From Candidatus Saccharimonadota bacterium (GTDB lineage: Bacteria; Patescibacteriota; Saccharimonadia; Saccharimonadales; UBA4665), in assembly GCA_029288365.1 (NCBI GenBank), contig JARIHI010000005.1, positions 62,001-126,000 on the forward strand: a stretch of DNA of 64,000 nucleotides, read 5' to 3'. The notes beneath the pieces are model-generated. The model was not told where the DNA came from, searched no databases, and was given only the letters and a program-made list of their open reading frames with translations. Of this stretch, positions 40,502-49,370 are shown one piece after another. Position 1 is the first letter of the stretch, and the number at the start of each line of letters is the position of its first letter. The position numbers and the translations under genes were made by a program.

Positions 40502-41837
40502 TTCTTTTACTCTTCTCTTCAACAAACAGTGCAGCACCAATGGTTAAGCCAGCAAAGCCCCACCACAAATATGCTAATGTGTCATCGGCCCAAGCATGCG
40601 ACAGAAGATTAACGCCACTAATGCCTATAAGGCTGGCTAGCAAAATCAAAGGCAGTACGCCTAGCTCACGAACACGCCACAATGCCCGGCCAACTAGGCC
40701 ACAAATCGCTATAAATAATATGCCCCCAAGTACGCCCACCTCTTGACCAATTTGCAAGAAATAATTTTCTGCAACACGGACATTGCCGTCATTATATACT
40801 GAAGCTGGTCCTGCAGTACCAGGCCCGCGACCAAATGGTTGCTCGCCAATATCTCGCAGACCGTCTAGCATTACTGAAGCACGAGAAGCATTGGAACTAT
40901 TCGCTGCCAAAGAGTGCTCATCGGTATGAAACAAAACATTCTGTACGTGATCGTTATTGCGCAAAGCAAAGGTCAGGCCGGCGCCGATAACGAGTAATAA
41001 GCCACTAACAACCAGAAATAGCTTTCGAAAATGTGTCGAACGGGTGCATAGCCACGCTACCACTGCGAGCCCCAGGAGAAGTCCGATATACGCGCTCCGA
41101 GAATACGTACCATATAAAACTGTCAGCGTTGCAACAATTCCTAATGATAGTTTCCAAGACTTCATCCGTTTGACAAACAAAAGCCCGACAAGCGCAACCC
41201 CTATAAAGACAAGGTAGGCACCGAGTGGATTGGGGCCTCGTAAGGTGGACTGTATGCGAGCGTACTCAATTTTTTGATCAACGGCGATATAGGGGGCGAT
41301 GGTGTCAGGGCCAAAGCCTGCATGCCTCAATACATCTACCGGCAAAATGAACGCTTGGAATAATCCGAACATTACAACAATGCCAGCCGGCCATAGTAAT
41401 AACGGCTTCCAACGCACAATAAACCATTTGCTATAGTGGGCTCCGACTATAATGCAAATCATAAAAAAGAAGAAAAATCGCAAGTTACTTACCAACCCAT
41501 AGCCAAGTGCGCGAAGTGTCACATCATCACGAAGCAACACAATTCCTCCAATAAGAATGTGCAAGGCAATATACAGCCCCATAAAGATAAGTATTGGACG
41601 GATTAGTGAGTGCTGTACTATTTTTTGCCGTAAGGCAGTATTTTTAATAAGCAGGATTATTGTTGCCCCTGCCGCCAAAAATAATAGAAATTCTTTCCAT
41701 AGGCGCAAAGCGGTATAGTGACCGAGCAGGCTTGCAAGCCACACAGTTATGGTAGCGTGAAATGGCAATACTACAAGTATCAATACTACGAACAACAACA
41801 AGCCACGAGTTAATAAAGAGTCAGATATAAGCCGCAT
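40482..41837 (-). CDS. O-antigen ligase / Wzy-like polymerase membrane protein
   Basis: 451 residues from ATG 41837 with about 11-12 membrane helices. The large extracytoplasmic loop has the Wzy_C/WaaL pattern: STLRGPNPLGAYLVFIGVAL, YGTYSRSAYIGLLLGLAVV, and GRGPGTAGPASVYNDG with VAENYFLQIGQEVGVLGGIL. Such proteins join or polymerise lipid-linked glycans on the outer face of the membrane. It diverges from the priming transferase, and the two promoters overlap. Ligase or polymerase cannot be decided from sequence. Confidence 0.9.
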   Translation of the reverse strand: MRLISDSLLTRGLLLFVVLILVVLPFHATITVWLASLLGHYTALRLWKEFLLFLAAGATIILLIKNTALRQKIVQHSLIRPILIFMGLYIALHILIGGIVLLRDDVTLRALGYGLVSNLRFFFFFMICIIVGAHYSKWFIVRWKPLLLWPAGIVVMFGLFQAFILPVDVLRHAGFGPDTIAPYIAVDQKIEYARIQSTLRGPNPLGAYLVFIGVALVGLLFVKRMKSWKLSLGIVATLTVLYGTYSRSAYIGLLLGLAVVAWLCTRSTHFRKLFLVVSGLLLVIGAGLTFALRNNDHVQNVLFHTDEHSLAANSSNASRASVMLDGLRDIGEQPFGRGPGTAGPASVYNDGNVRVAENYFLQIGQEVGVLGGILFIAICGLVGRALWRVRELGVLPLILLASLIGISGVNLLSHAWADDTLAYLWWGFAGLTIGAALFVEEKSKRNAKKTV

Positions 41838-41843
41838 AAGTGA

Positions 41844-41857
41844 TACAATCAATTATA
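41844..41857. promoter_or_regulatory. Head-to-head -10 boxes of the glycan ligase and priming transferase genes
   Basis: Plus strand TACAAT (41844-41849), 11 bases before ATG 41861. Minus strand TATAAT (41852-41857), 14 bases before ATG 41837. Only 23 bases separate the two start codons, so polymerase binding should be mutually exclusive and the two arms of the locus may be coupled. Confidence 0.55.
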
Positions 41858-41860
41858 GCA

Positions 41861-43288
41861 ATGAAAAGTAGTATCTCCTTTATCTACAATCTGTGTTTGG
41901 TAGTGGGAGACTTCTTAGCGTTAGTGGCAGCATTTATTGGAGCATACGTGCTTCGAGTGAGTGTTAGCAACGATCCATTCCCACACCAAATTCCCGCTAC
42001 AACGTACTTAGGTGTGTTCTTAACCCTTTTGCCTTTCTGGATAATAATATTTGCTCTTCTCGGCCTCTATAACAACTCTATTTACGAAAAACGTTTTGCA
42101 GAGTTTGGTCGCTTGGCTATGGGCTCTTTTATTGGTTTTTTGTTTGTTATTTTTTGGAACTTCGTTACTGTAGACCCAATTTTCCCGGCCAAGCTTGTTC
42201 CTGTATATGGGCTAGTATTAGCATTTCTTTTCTTGGTGCTTTTCCGTACAATGGCGCGGGCGGTCCGGACGATGTTATTTCGATACAACGTTGGTATTAC
42301 TCATGTACTGATTGTGGGTAATACTCAAATAGCAGCTGAGCTTGTGGCATCTTTGTCTGATAGCCGTCAGTCTGGCTACAAGGTGCTCGGAGTAGTCGGT
42401 GATAAGCGTCGGACTATTACTTCAAACTTTGTTTCGTTTGAAGAAGCTTTGGAAAAAATTCATGGACAGCCACTCCACGGCATTATTCAGACTGAACTAT
42501 ACGCTGACGAAACACGCAATCAAGAAATTCTTGAATATGCCCAGACTCATCACATCAGCTACCGGTTCGTGCCAGGCAATACCGAACTGTTTGTGGGTAA
42601 TATCGACGTAGAGCTATTCCGATCATCAGTACCTGTTATTAATGTCCATCAAACCGCCCTGCTCGGATGGGGCCGAGTTATTAAGCGGCTTTTCGATATT
42701 ATGATCAGTGCTTTGCTCATAATTATTGCTTCTCCGGTTATGCTCGTCGTGGGGTTTGCAAATGCAATTAGAAATAGAGGTTCTGTTGTTTTCCGACAAA
42801 CACGACTTACTCGATACAATCACGAATTTCAGACTTTCAAGTTTCAGACAGTTAAGAGACAGTACAACGGCCTCACTCCTGAGGAAGCGTTTACTAAAAT
42901 GGGTAAGCCAGAACTTATAAAAAAATATCGAGATAATGGCGACTACCTTGCAGATGATCCTCGGTATTCTGCATTCAGTAAATTTTTACGTGCTACAAGC
43001 CTTGATGAATTGCCACAATTATTCAATGTAATACGCGGTGATATTAGCCTTGTTGGACCTCGAGCACTTATTCCGCAGGAGCTTGCTATATATAAAAAAC
43101 GTCACGCAATTTTGAGCGTTAAATCTGGCTTAACCGGCTTAGCCCAAGTGTCTGGCCGACGCAACATTTCATTTGATGAGCGGCGAAAACTTGACTTGTT
43201 CTATGTGCAAAATTGGAGCTTCTGGCTCGATGTCGTTATCTTGTTTAAGACAATTCGTATTGTCTTTGATCGCACCGGAGCAAAATAA
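41861..43288 (+). CDS. Polyprenyl-phosphate sugar-1-phosphate transferase (priming glycosyltransferase)
   Basis: 475 residues from ATG 41861. Four N-terminal helices (about 7-125), a CoA-binding-like middle domain (VLIVGNTQIAAELVASL) and the C-terminal bacterial sugar transferase domain: the membrane hairpin RLFDIMISALLIIIASPVML, VVFRQTRLTRYNHEFQTFK, SLDELPQLFNVIRGDISLVG, PRALIPQE and GLTGLAQVSGR. It is of the WbaP/WcaJ type and loads the first sugar phosphate on undecaprenyl phosphate. The next gene starts on the base after its stop. Confidence 0.95.
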   Translation: MKSSISFIYNLCLVVGDFLALVAAFIGAYVLRVSVSNDPFPHQIPATTYLGVFLTLLPFWIIIFALLGLYNNSIYEKRFAEFGRLAMGSFIGFLFVIFWNFVTVDPIFPAKLVPVYGLVLAFLFLVLFRTMARAVRTMLFRYNVGITHVLIVGNTQIAAELVASLSDSRQSGYKVLGVVGDKRRTITSNFVSFEEALEKIHGQPLHGIIQTELYADETRNQEILEYAQTHHISYRFVPGNTELFVGNIDVELFRSSVPVINVHQTALLGWGRVIKRLFDIMISALLIIIASPVMLVVGFANAIRNRGSVVFRQTRLTRYNHEFQTFKFQTVKRQYNGLTPEEAFTKMGKPELIKKYRDNGDYLADDPRYSAFSKFLRATSLDELPQLFNVIRGDISLVGPRALIPQELAIYKKRHAILSVKSGLTGLAQVSGRRNISFDERRKLDLFYVQNWSFWLDVVILFKTIRIVFDRTGAK

Positions 43289-44380
43289 ATGGCTGATAAA
43301 AAACTGAAAGTTGCTATCGTGCATGATTGGCTCATTGGTGGCGGAGCTGAACTGGTTGTCGAACAATTACATAAAATGTACCCTGATGCGCCAATTTATA
43401 CATCCTACTGCACCCCAGAGTGGAAAGCACGAATGAACGGAAAAGTTGTTACCGGATGGCTCCAGCATTTGGGCAAATTCCGTAAGTTTATCCCCCTTTT
43501 GCGCATTTGGTGGTTCACCAACCTCAAGCTTGATAATTACGATTTAGTAATCAGCAGCTCGGGTGCCGAAGCGAAAGGCATAAAGACCAAAGCTTTACAC
43601 ATAAACTACTGCCACGCGCCGACCCATTACTATTGGAGTCGTTACGATGAATACATGAATCAACCTGGGTTTGGTAAGTTTGATTGGCTTGCGCGTTTTG
43701 GGCTTAGGTTGCTAGTCGGTCCTCTCAGAAAATGGGATTACAAAGCTGCCCAGCGGCCAGACCATATCATTGCTAATTCGACCCATACGCAGACTGCTAT
43801 TAAAAAATGTTACGGCCGCGATTCGACTGTCATATTCCCACCCGTCTATTTTGAACGGTTTCAAAAGCCCGCAAACAAGAACTTATCACGTACAGGCTTT
43901 GTTATTTCCGGACGCCAGACTCCCTATAAACGCTTTGACTTAGCCATCCAGGCTTGTACAAAACTCGGATTGCCACTCAAGGTTATTGGCGGCGGACCAG
44001 ATAATACTCGCTTGCGCTCACTAGCTGGCCCATCCGTAGAATTTATTGGGCGTGCACCCGACGATGAGCTGGAGCGTGTCTTTGCCAGCTCCGAAGCTCT
44101 AATATTTCCTGGACTTGATGACTTTGGTATCACAGCTGTCGAAGCCCTTGCCTCAGGCACACCAGTCATAGCACATAAAGCTGGTGGCGCACTGGATTAT
44201 ATAAAACCTGGTAAAACCGGTGAGTTTTTTGATAACAAATCAGTCGAAAGTCTCTGCAATGCCTTGCAGGCCTTTCAGAAACTATCTTTTGATCACACCG
44301 TAATACGCGCATCGGCAAAAGTTTTTGCCCCAGCATCCTTTCAACAAAACATGCACACCTATTTGCAAAATGTACGCTGA
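43289..44380 (+). CDS. Glycosyltransferase family 4
   Basis: 363 residues, GT-B fold. HDWLIGGGAELVVEQLHKMY at the N-terminus, HAPTHYYWSRYDEYM near 115, and in the C-terminal half VISGRQTPYKRFDLAIQAC, LKVIGGGPD and the donor-binding FPGLDDFGITAVEALASGTP with the EX7E pattern. GT4 enzymes are retaining and use activated sugars such as GDP-mannose. TAA-ATG contact with the priming transferase means the second sugar is probably added by this protein. Confidence 0.93.
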   Translation: MADKKLKVAIVHDWLIGGGAELVVEQLHKMYPDAPIYTSYCTPEWKARMNGKVVTGWLQHLGKFRKFIPLLRIWWFTNLKLDNYDLVISSSGAEAKGIKTKALHINYCHAPTHYYWSRYDEYMNQPGFGKFDWLARFGLRLLVGPLRKWDYKAAQRPDHIIANSTHTQTAIKKCYGRDSTVIFPPVYFERFQKPANKNLSRTGFVISGRQTPYKRFDLAIQACTKLGLPLKVIGGGPDNTRLRSLAGPSVEFIGRAPDDELERVFASSEALIFPGLDDFGITAVEALASGTPVIAHKAGGALDYIKPGKTGEFFDNKSVESLCNALQAFQKLSFDHTVIRASAKVFAPASFQQNMHTYLQNVR

Positions 44381-44390
44381 GTGCAACAAA

Positions 44391-45152
44391 TTATAAGCTT
44401 TGCCATAAATTCTCAAATAGTAACTTTTGCATGGCAGCGGTGCCTGCATCTTCAATCACAACACCATACGGTGTAAAATCTTTAGCAATAGATATATGTG
44501 CTACTTTATTGCCATACAGCAAAGTGTAGCTTGAGATATTGCTCTTGGGTGGCTCAACTAGCCATCTCCGCTCGGATATCGCGGCTGGATCACCGCCCTC
44601 ACCGATAGCAATCACTTTGACGGCTATACCCTCCGTGATACGCCGTTCGGTAAATTGAGGGAACTTGCGATAGAGGTACTGGCGCAATGGACGCGAAGAA
44701 TAAACATAATACTGAGGCGTAGTAAGTTTGCTACAAGTCTGTAAGACATCTCTTAAGATTGTTACTATACCTTCGTCATCTTCATAATATTTCACCATCG
44801 GGCTACCTTGTGGTCGAGCTGAGCGAACTAATAGTTTAGGTACAACATCGGCAGCAAGCTTTTGAGTCTCTAGTAATTCTTTACGCTTATCGCGGATGAT
44901 GTCGTAGATTTTTTCTGGTGTTTCAGCCGAGTAATATTCGCGCTTGCCACTGGTGCGAACTGTTACTAAACCCTCTCCAACCAGACGTTTGATGATGTCG
45001 TAGGTGGTACCTCGGTTTATACCTGTCGCTTGGGCAACCTTACGAATTGACACCGCTTCAAGTTCTAGCAGAGCTAAGTAAATAGCGGCCTCTGAGGCAT
45101 CAAGCCCTAACTGTAAAAGCATACGATGTGCATCATTTTTGTCACTTTTCAT
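44391..45152 (-). CDS. TrmB-family sugar-responsive transcription regulator
   Basis: 253 residues. The N-terminal winged helix (about 12-80; LGLDASEAAIYLALLELEAV, IRKVAQATGINRGTTYDIIK, RLVGEGLVTVRTSGKREYYS) and the following coiled coil (KIYDIIRDKRKELLETQKLA) are the TrmB pattern, with a C-terminal ligand domain (about 120-250). TrmB regulators are best known from archaea, where they sense sugars. Here it stands between two polysaccharide gene blocks and diverges from the 45266 gene and glmS. Its own promoter is TTGACA-17-TAGTAT, 8 bases before ATG, so leaderless. Confidence 0.88.
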   Translation of the reverse strand: MKSDKNDAHRMLLQLGLDASEAAIYLALLELEAVSIRKVAQATGINRGTTYDIIKRLVGEGLVTVRTSGKREYYSAETPEKIYDIIRDKRKELLETQKLAADVVPKLLVRSARPQGSPMVKYYEDDEGIVTILRDVLQTCSKLTTPQYYVYSSRPLRQYLYRKFPQFTERRITEGIAVKVIAIGEGGDPAAISERRWLVEPPKSNISSYTLLYGNKVAHISIAKDFTPYGVVIEDAGTAAMQKLLFENLWQSL

Positions 45153-45160
45153 ATAAATAT

Positions 45161-45189
45161 ATACTATATTAATCTATTAAACTTGTCAA
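45161..45189 (-). promoter_or_regulatory. Leaderless promoter of the TrmB-like gene
   Basis: On the minus strand a perfect TTGACA (45184-45189), 17 bp, TAGTAT (45161-45166), 8 bases before ATG 45152. The spacer holds the palindrome TTAAT-AG-ATTAA and the -10 lies in ATATACTATAT, both possible TrmB sites. Confidence 0.8.
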
Positions 45190-45208
45190 TAAATTGTTGC
45201 CAATTTTA

Positions 45209-45237
45209 TTGCACTAGCTTAAAAATAAGCGTATAAG
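45209..45237 (+). promoter_or_regulatory. Promoter of the 45266-glmS operon
   Basis: TTGCAC (45209-45214), 17-bp spacer with CTTAAAAATAAG, TATAAG (45232-45237). The start near 45244 gives a leader of about 22 bases containing AAAAGGAG. It is back-to-back with the TrmB promoter, 20 bp apart. Confidence 0.7.
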
Positions 45238-45265
45238 TAAAGCTTATCCTCTAAAAGGAGCTACT

Positions 45266-45592
45266 ATGAGCGAATTAATTGGACAAATAATACTATACGA
45301 AGAAGGATCGATATTAGGCGTAAGTGAAGCAGCTGTCAGAACTGGCCGCGAAGAAGATGTTATTACTTTATTGGCCAAGCACGGACACAAAGTAAAGCCA
45401 ACTGCTTACCAACCTGAGAGTGGCGAAACCAGCAGGCATTTCGCTGTGGAGCCACCCGTTAGTGCTGACTTCTTTGAAGAATTAACAGAACACTGTAAAG
45501 GCACCTGGGATGATGACCAGCTTGGCGCACTTGATCCGCCGCTTGACACACGCCAACACGCAGTAGCAAGCTTAGCGGTGCAAGCCTGTTAG
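45266..45592 (+). CDS. Hypothetical protein, 108 residues
   Basis: Soluble acidic protein. GSILGVSEAAVRTGREEDVITLLA reads like helices, then KPTAYQPESGETSRHFAV, and a C-terminal part FFEELTEHCKGTWDDDQLG. It has a good RBS (AAAAGGAG, 5 bases) and its own promoter, and glmS starts 16 bases after its stop, so it is probably translated as the first gene of a glmS operon. It may be a small regulator of amino-sugar flux, but nothing in the sequence proves this. No family is recognised. Confidence 0.65.
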   Translation: MSELIGQIILYEEGSILGVSEAAVRTGREEDVITLLAKHGHKVKPTAYQPESGETSRHFAVEPPVSADFFEELTEHCKGTWDDDQLGALDPPLDTRQHAVASLAVQAC

Positions 45593-45607
45593 CGGAAAGG
45601 AGTAGGT

Positions 45608-47449
45608 ATGTGTGGTATCGTCGGCTATATTGGCAAAACCCAAAAAGGTGCGGATATCGTGTTAGATGGTTTAGCAGCGTTGGAGTATCGCGGTTATGAC
45701 TCTGCAGGTCTGGCTTTTTTAGACAAAAGTAATGCTATTGTAGTAAGTAAGCAAGTTGGCAGAGTGCAGGCTTTACGTACTGCCCTCACCCAAACAAAAA
45801 CTGCTTTATCTACTAGTACAACTATCGGTCAAACTAGATGGGCGACGCACGGTGCTCCAAGTATCACCAACGCGCACCCGCATTACAACGCTGATCGCAC
45901 AATCACTGTAGTGCACAATGGTATCATTGAAAATCATCAAGAGTTACGCGAACACTTAGAGGACAAAGGATACAAGTTTGTATCAGATACTGACACAGAA
46001 GTCATTCCTCACTTGATTGATTACTATACTCACGAATGCAAAACTTTCGGACAAGCCGTAGAAAAGTCTTTAGGTAAATTACGAGGAGCCTATGCAGTGC
46101 TAGTCATGACCTCAAAACAGCCCGATACTTTATACGCCGCTCGCCTCTCTAGTCCACTCGTGATTGGGATAAAAAAGGATGCTATATTTATTGCCTCAGA
46201 TGCTACGGCCTTAATTGAACACACAAAAGAAGTAGTGTATTTGAATGATTATGAGTTAGCCACACTCAAGCAAGATGGCACGTATACAGTTAAGGATTAC
46301 AAGCGCTCATTGTATATAAATCGGGATACGGAAACACTCGACTACGACGCCCAGGAATCGAACCTTGGTAACTTCCCCCATTACATGCTGAAAGAAATGC
46401 ATGAAGCGCCCGATACTATCCGCATGGCTACAAGCGGACGAATCCGTTTACAAAACAACACCGTAAAATTAGGTGGTCTAGAAAGTGTTGCTGATCAATT
46501 AAAATATATTGACCGTGTGGTTATTGTCGCCTGTGGCACCTCTTACTATGCGGGATTAGTAGGCGAATATTTAATTGAAGAGTTAGCTGGTATCCCGGTA
46601 GAAGTTCAACTGGCAAGCGAATTTAAATATCGTAACGAACCATTTTCCCGTGGTACAGCCATAGTGGCTATTTCACAATCCGGTGAAACTGCCGATACTA
46701 TTGCAGCATTGAAAAAAGTTGAAAACTACGGCGTGCTTCGCCTCGGTGTAGTCAATGCTGTGGGCAGTACTATTGCCCGTATAACTGATGCTGGCGTATA
46801 CTGTCATGCCGGTCCAGAACAAGCTGTGGCGTCAACCAAAGCTTTTATTGCGCAAGTGACTGTACTGACACTTATTGCACTACACCTAAGCCAGGGTAAA
46901 AGTCCTCTTTTCAAACCTATACTAAACGAGTTAGCCGCATTGCCGGCTAAAACTGAAGCTATCCTTGCCCAAGCAGAAGCTATTAAAAAACTTGCCGATA
47001 AGTATAAAGATTATAATGATTTCCTGTTTATTGGGCGAACGTATGGCTACCCATGCGCCCATGAAGGCGCGCTTAAATTAAAAGAGGTCAGCTACATACA
47101 CGCTGAAGCTTATGCAGCCGGTGAAATGAAGCATGGTCCATTAGCTATGATTGACGAAAGTTTTCCAACGCTTGCAGTTGCTACAGATTCACCCGTATTA
47201 GAAAAAACCCTTTCAAATATGCAGGAAATCAAAGCTCGAAAAGGTAAGATTATAGCAATAGCTAGCGAAGGTAACACGTCGGTCAAAAAACTTGCTTCTG
47301 ACGTTTTGTACATCCCTGAATCACCCGAACAAACCCAGCCAATATTAATAGCTCTTGTCGAACAATTATTTGCCTACTACGTCGCGCTAGCAAATGGTCA
47401 TGACGTAGACCGCCCGCGCAATTTGGCCAAATCAGTGACAGTAGAATAA
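45608..47449 (+). CDS. glmS: Glutamine--fructose-6-phosphate aminotransferase (isomerising)
   Basis: 613 residues, full length. Class II glutaminase domain with the N-terminal nucleophile Cys (MCGIVGYIG), TRWATHGAP and HNGIIENHQELR; then two SIS domains (VACGTSYYAGLVGEYLIEEL, ISQSGETADTIAALK, and the C-terminal KSVTVE end). It makes glucosamine-6-phosphate from fructose-6-phosphate and glutamine, feeding UDP-GlcNAc and so both peptidoglycan and the WecB/WecC branch of this locus. RBS AAAGGAG. No glmS ribozyme is present upstream. Confidence 0.97.
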   Translation: MCGIVGYIGKTQKGADIVLDGLAALEYRGYDSAGLAFLDKSNAIVVSKQVGRVQALRTALTQTKTALSTSTTIGQTRWATHGAPSITNAHPHYNADRTITVVHNGIIENHQELREHLEDKGYKFVSDTDTEVIPHLIDYYTHECKTFGQAVEKSLGKLRGAYAVLVMTSKQPDTLYAARLSSPLVIGIKKDAIFIASDATALIEHTKEVVYLNDYELATLKQDGTYTVKDYKRSLYINRDTETLDYDAQESNLGNFPHYMLKEMHEAPDTIRMATSGRIRLQNNTVKLGGLESVADQLKYIDRVVIVACGTSYYAGLVGEYLIEELAGIPVEVQLASEFKYRNEPFSRGTAIVAISQSGETADTIAALKKVENYGVLRLGVVNAVGSTIARITDAGVYCHAGPEQAVASTKAFIAQVTVLTLIALHLSQGKSPLFKPILNELAALPAKTEAILAQAEAIKKLADKYKDYNDFLFIGRTYGYPCAHEGALKLKEVSYIHAEAYAAGEMKHGPLAMIDESFPTLAVATDSPVLEKTLSNMQEIKARKGKIIAIASEGNTSVKKLASDVLYIPESPEQTQPILIALVEQLFAYYVALANGHDVDRPRNLAKSVTVE

Positions 47450-47507
47450 ATCAACTTTATGAGTTTTCAATACATGCTACGCTAGATATAGCCGAAAGGA
47501 GGGACCC

Positions 47508-47846
47508 ATGATCCATACAACTATCAACGTACATAAAGGCAGCGAAGGTACTGATATGGTTATCTTCAATGACCCTGAGCTAGCGAATAGCCAGGGAGTC
47601 CTTGATCACCTACAGTCCGATGGTCGGGAAATTGTAGGACAAGATCCAAGACAAGGCCCGATTGATCGTTGTGTGCGTTGTCGTCCACCAATGGATAAAG
47701 CCGGTTTACAGAAATTAGCAGATACTGCGTTCGAGGCTGTGGGACAAACTGGAAGTTTTATGATGTATGATCGCCGAGAAGGATCTATCGGAGAAGCAGT
47801 AGTTCCCGCTGTTCTTCAAGGAACTCCTGATGAAGTTTGTCGATAG
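47508..47846 (+). CDS. Hypothetical protein, 112 residues
   Basis: Soluble, with a strong RBS (AAAGGAGGG) before ATG 47508. CVRCRPPMDKAGLQKLADTA has a Cys pair (CVRC) and another Cys is near the end (DEVCR). MVIFNDPELANSQGVLDHLQ and SGSFMMYDRREGS suggest an alpha/beta fold. It lies between glmS and the phosphomannomutase gene, possibly in the same operon. No known family is recognised. Confidence 0.65.
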   Translation: MIHTTINVHKGSEGTDMVIFNDPELANSQGVLDHLQSDGREIVGQDPRQGPIDRCVRCRPPMDKAGLQKLADTAFEAVGQTGSFMMYDRREGSIGEAVVPAVLQGTPDEVCR

Positions 47847-47930
47847 CCCCGGTTAGGCCTGCAATAATTATATACCTGGTTTATAATTTGAAACGTAATC
47901 TATAAATAAAGATCGGAGTACAACCCCATT

Positions 47931-49370
47931 ATGCAAGTCAACCCTAACATTTTTCGTGGCTATGATTTACGTGGAGTTGTTGACGAAGATTTAAGCCCTG
48001 AACTTGCCGAACACCTCGGCAAAGCCTTCGGTACTTTTTTGAAACGGAAAGGCATCACTGAAGCTGTAGTTGGGCGCGACTGTCGTGCTACTGGACCTGA
48101 GTATAGCACCAGCATTACAAAAGGCTTAAGTTGGGCGGGGATTGATGTGATCGATATTGGCATGCAGTTAGTCGGCACATTCTATTGGGCTCAACATTAC
48201 CTGAAAAGACGCGGCGGCGTATACGTCAGTGCATCACATAATCCTCCTGAGTACAATGGATTCAAATTTGCAAACGATTACTCAGAAACTCTGGTAAGCG
48301 AGAGTATTCAGGAGCTCCGCCGTATGGTTGAAGCTGAAGATTATGAACCAGCAGAGACACCAGGCACTGTGCAATCACAAGACATTAGATCAGCGTACAT
48401 TGCAGACATCACCAAGCGCTTGCCCCTTACAAAAAAGTTCAAGGTAGTAGTAGACGCTTCTTGTGCTACAGCAGGCGATATCGCCCCACAATTACTGAAA
48501 GATGCCGGCTGTGAAGTTATTGAATACAATACTAGCGTTGACGCTTCTTTCCCACTTGGTGTAGCCGACCCGACCAAATCACGGATTTTGAGCCGCTTAA
48601 GCGACGAGGTGAAAGAATCCGGTGCAGATATTGGCTTTACGTATGATGCCGATGGCGACAGGATTGGCATCGTCGATGAAAAGGGCGGCATTATATGGAA
48701 CGACGTGTTAGTGGCTTTATTTGCAAGCGACGTGCTGCGAGATCATCCTGGTGCAAAAATAATGTACAACACCATGTGTTCAAAAGTAGTGGAAGATACC
48801 ATTATACAAAATGACGGTAAGCCATTTATGTGGCGAACAGGGCACTCTTTCCTTAAGAAAAAGAACCAAGATGTTCAAGCAGCCTTTATTGGTGAGCTAT
48901 CTGGACATTTCTTCTTTTCAGCAGACTTCTATAACCACGACGATGGCCTGTATTCCACGCTCCGTTTACTTCGATACCTTGCTTCAACCAATAAGCCTGT
49001 CAGCGAAGTTGTAGCTGACTTGCCCCAATACGTCTCAAGTCCAAGCATCGGCATCGGTTGTGCGGACGACCAAAAGGTTGCACTGATCACCAAGTTAGCA
49101 ACCGTACTCAAGCAAGATTTCCCTGAAGCCGAAGTTATAGATGATGAACGAGCAGGCGATGGGCTACGATTGAACCTGCCTGATAGAATGTTTGTCCTGC
49201 GTTATTCGCAAAACGGTCCGTACATTACTGTAAAATTTGAAGCTAAAACACACGAAACCTATGAAGAGCTACGACAATACATCTCCTCGCTGCTTCACAA
49301 GTATCCTGAAGTTGATTGGACAGCAACAATTAACGTCAATCTAGAAGCACTTGAATCCGCAGACGCTTAA
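47931..49370 (+). CDS. manB: Phosphomannomutase/phosphoglucomutase
   Basis: 479 residues, four-domain alpha-D-phosphohexomutase. FRGYDLRGVVDEDL (8-21), the catalytic phosphoserine loop VSASHNPPEYNGFKFA, the metal loop TYDADGDRIGIVDEKG and the C-terminal phosphate loop region (LRYSQNGPYITVKFEAK) are present. It interconverts mannose-6- and mannose-1-phosphate (or glucose phosphates), feeding the guanylyltransferase encoded just after it on the other strand. Their stop codons interlock (TTAA at 49367-49370). Substrate range is not certain. Confidence 0.92.
   Translation: MQVNPNIFRGYDLRGVVDEDLSPELAEHLGKAFGTFLKRKGITEAVVGRDCRATGPEYSTSITKGLSWAGIDVIDIGMQLVGTFYWAQHYLKRRGGVYVSASHNPPEYNGFKFANDYSETLVSESIQELRRMVEAEDYEPAETPGTVQSQDIRSAYIADITKRLPLTKKFKVVVDASCATAGDIAPQLLKDAGCEVIEYNTSVDASFPLGVADPTKSRILSRLSDEVKESGADIGFTYDADGDRIGIVDEKGGIIWNDVLVALFASDVLRDHPGAKIMYNTMCSKVVEDTIIQNDGKPFMWRTGHSFLKKKNQDVQAAFIGELSGHFFFSADFYNHDDGLYSTLRLLRYLASTNKPVSEVVADLPQYVSSPSIGIGCADDQKVALITKLATVLKQDFPEAEVIDDERAGDGLRLNLPDRMFVLRYSQNGPYITVKFEAKTHETYEELRQYISSLLHKYPEVDWTATINVNLEALESADA

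Noticed and set aside
45238-45607. glmS ribozyme upstream of glmS
   Set aside because: The space is filled by another ORF and only 15 bases lie before glmS; no ribozyme core is present.
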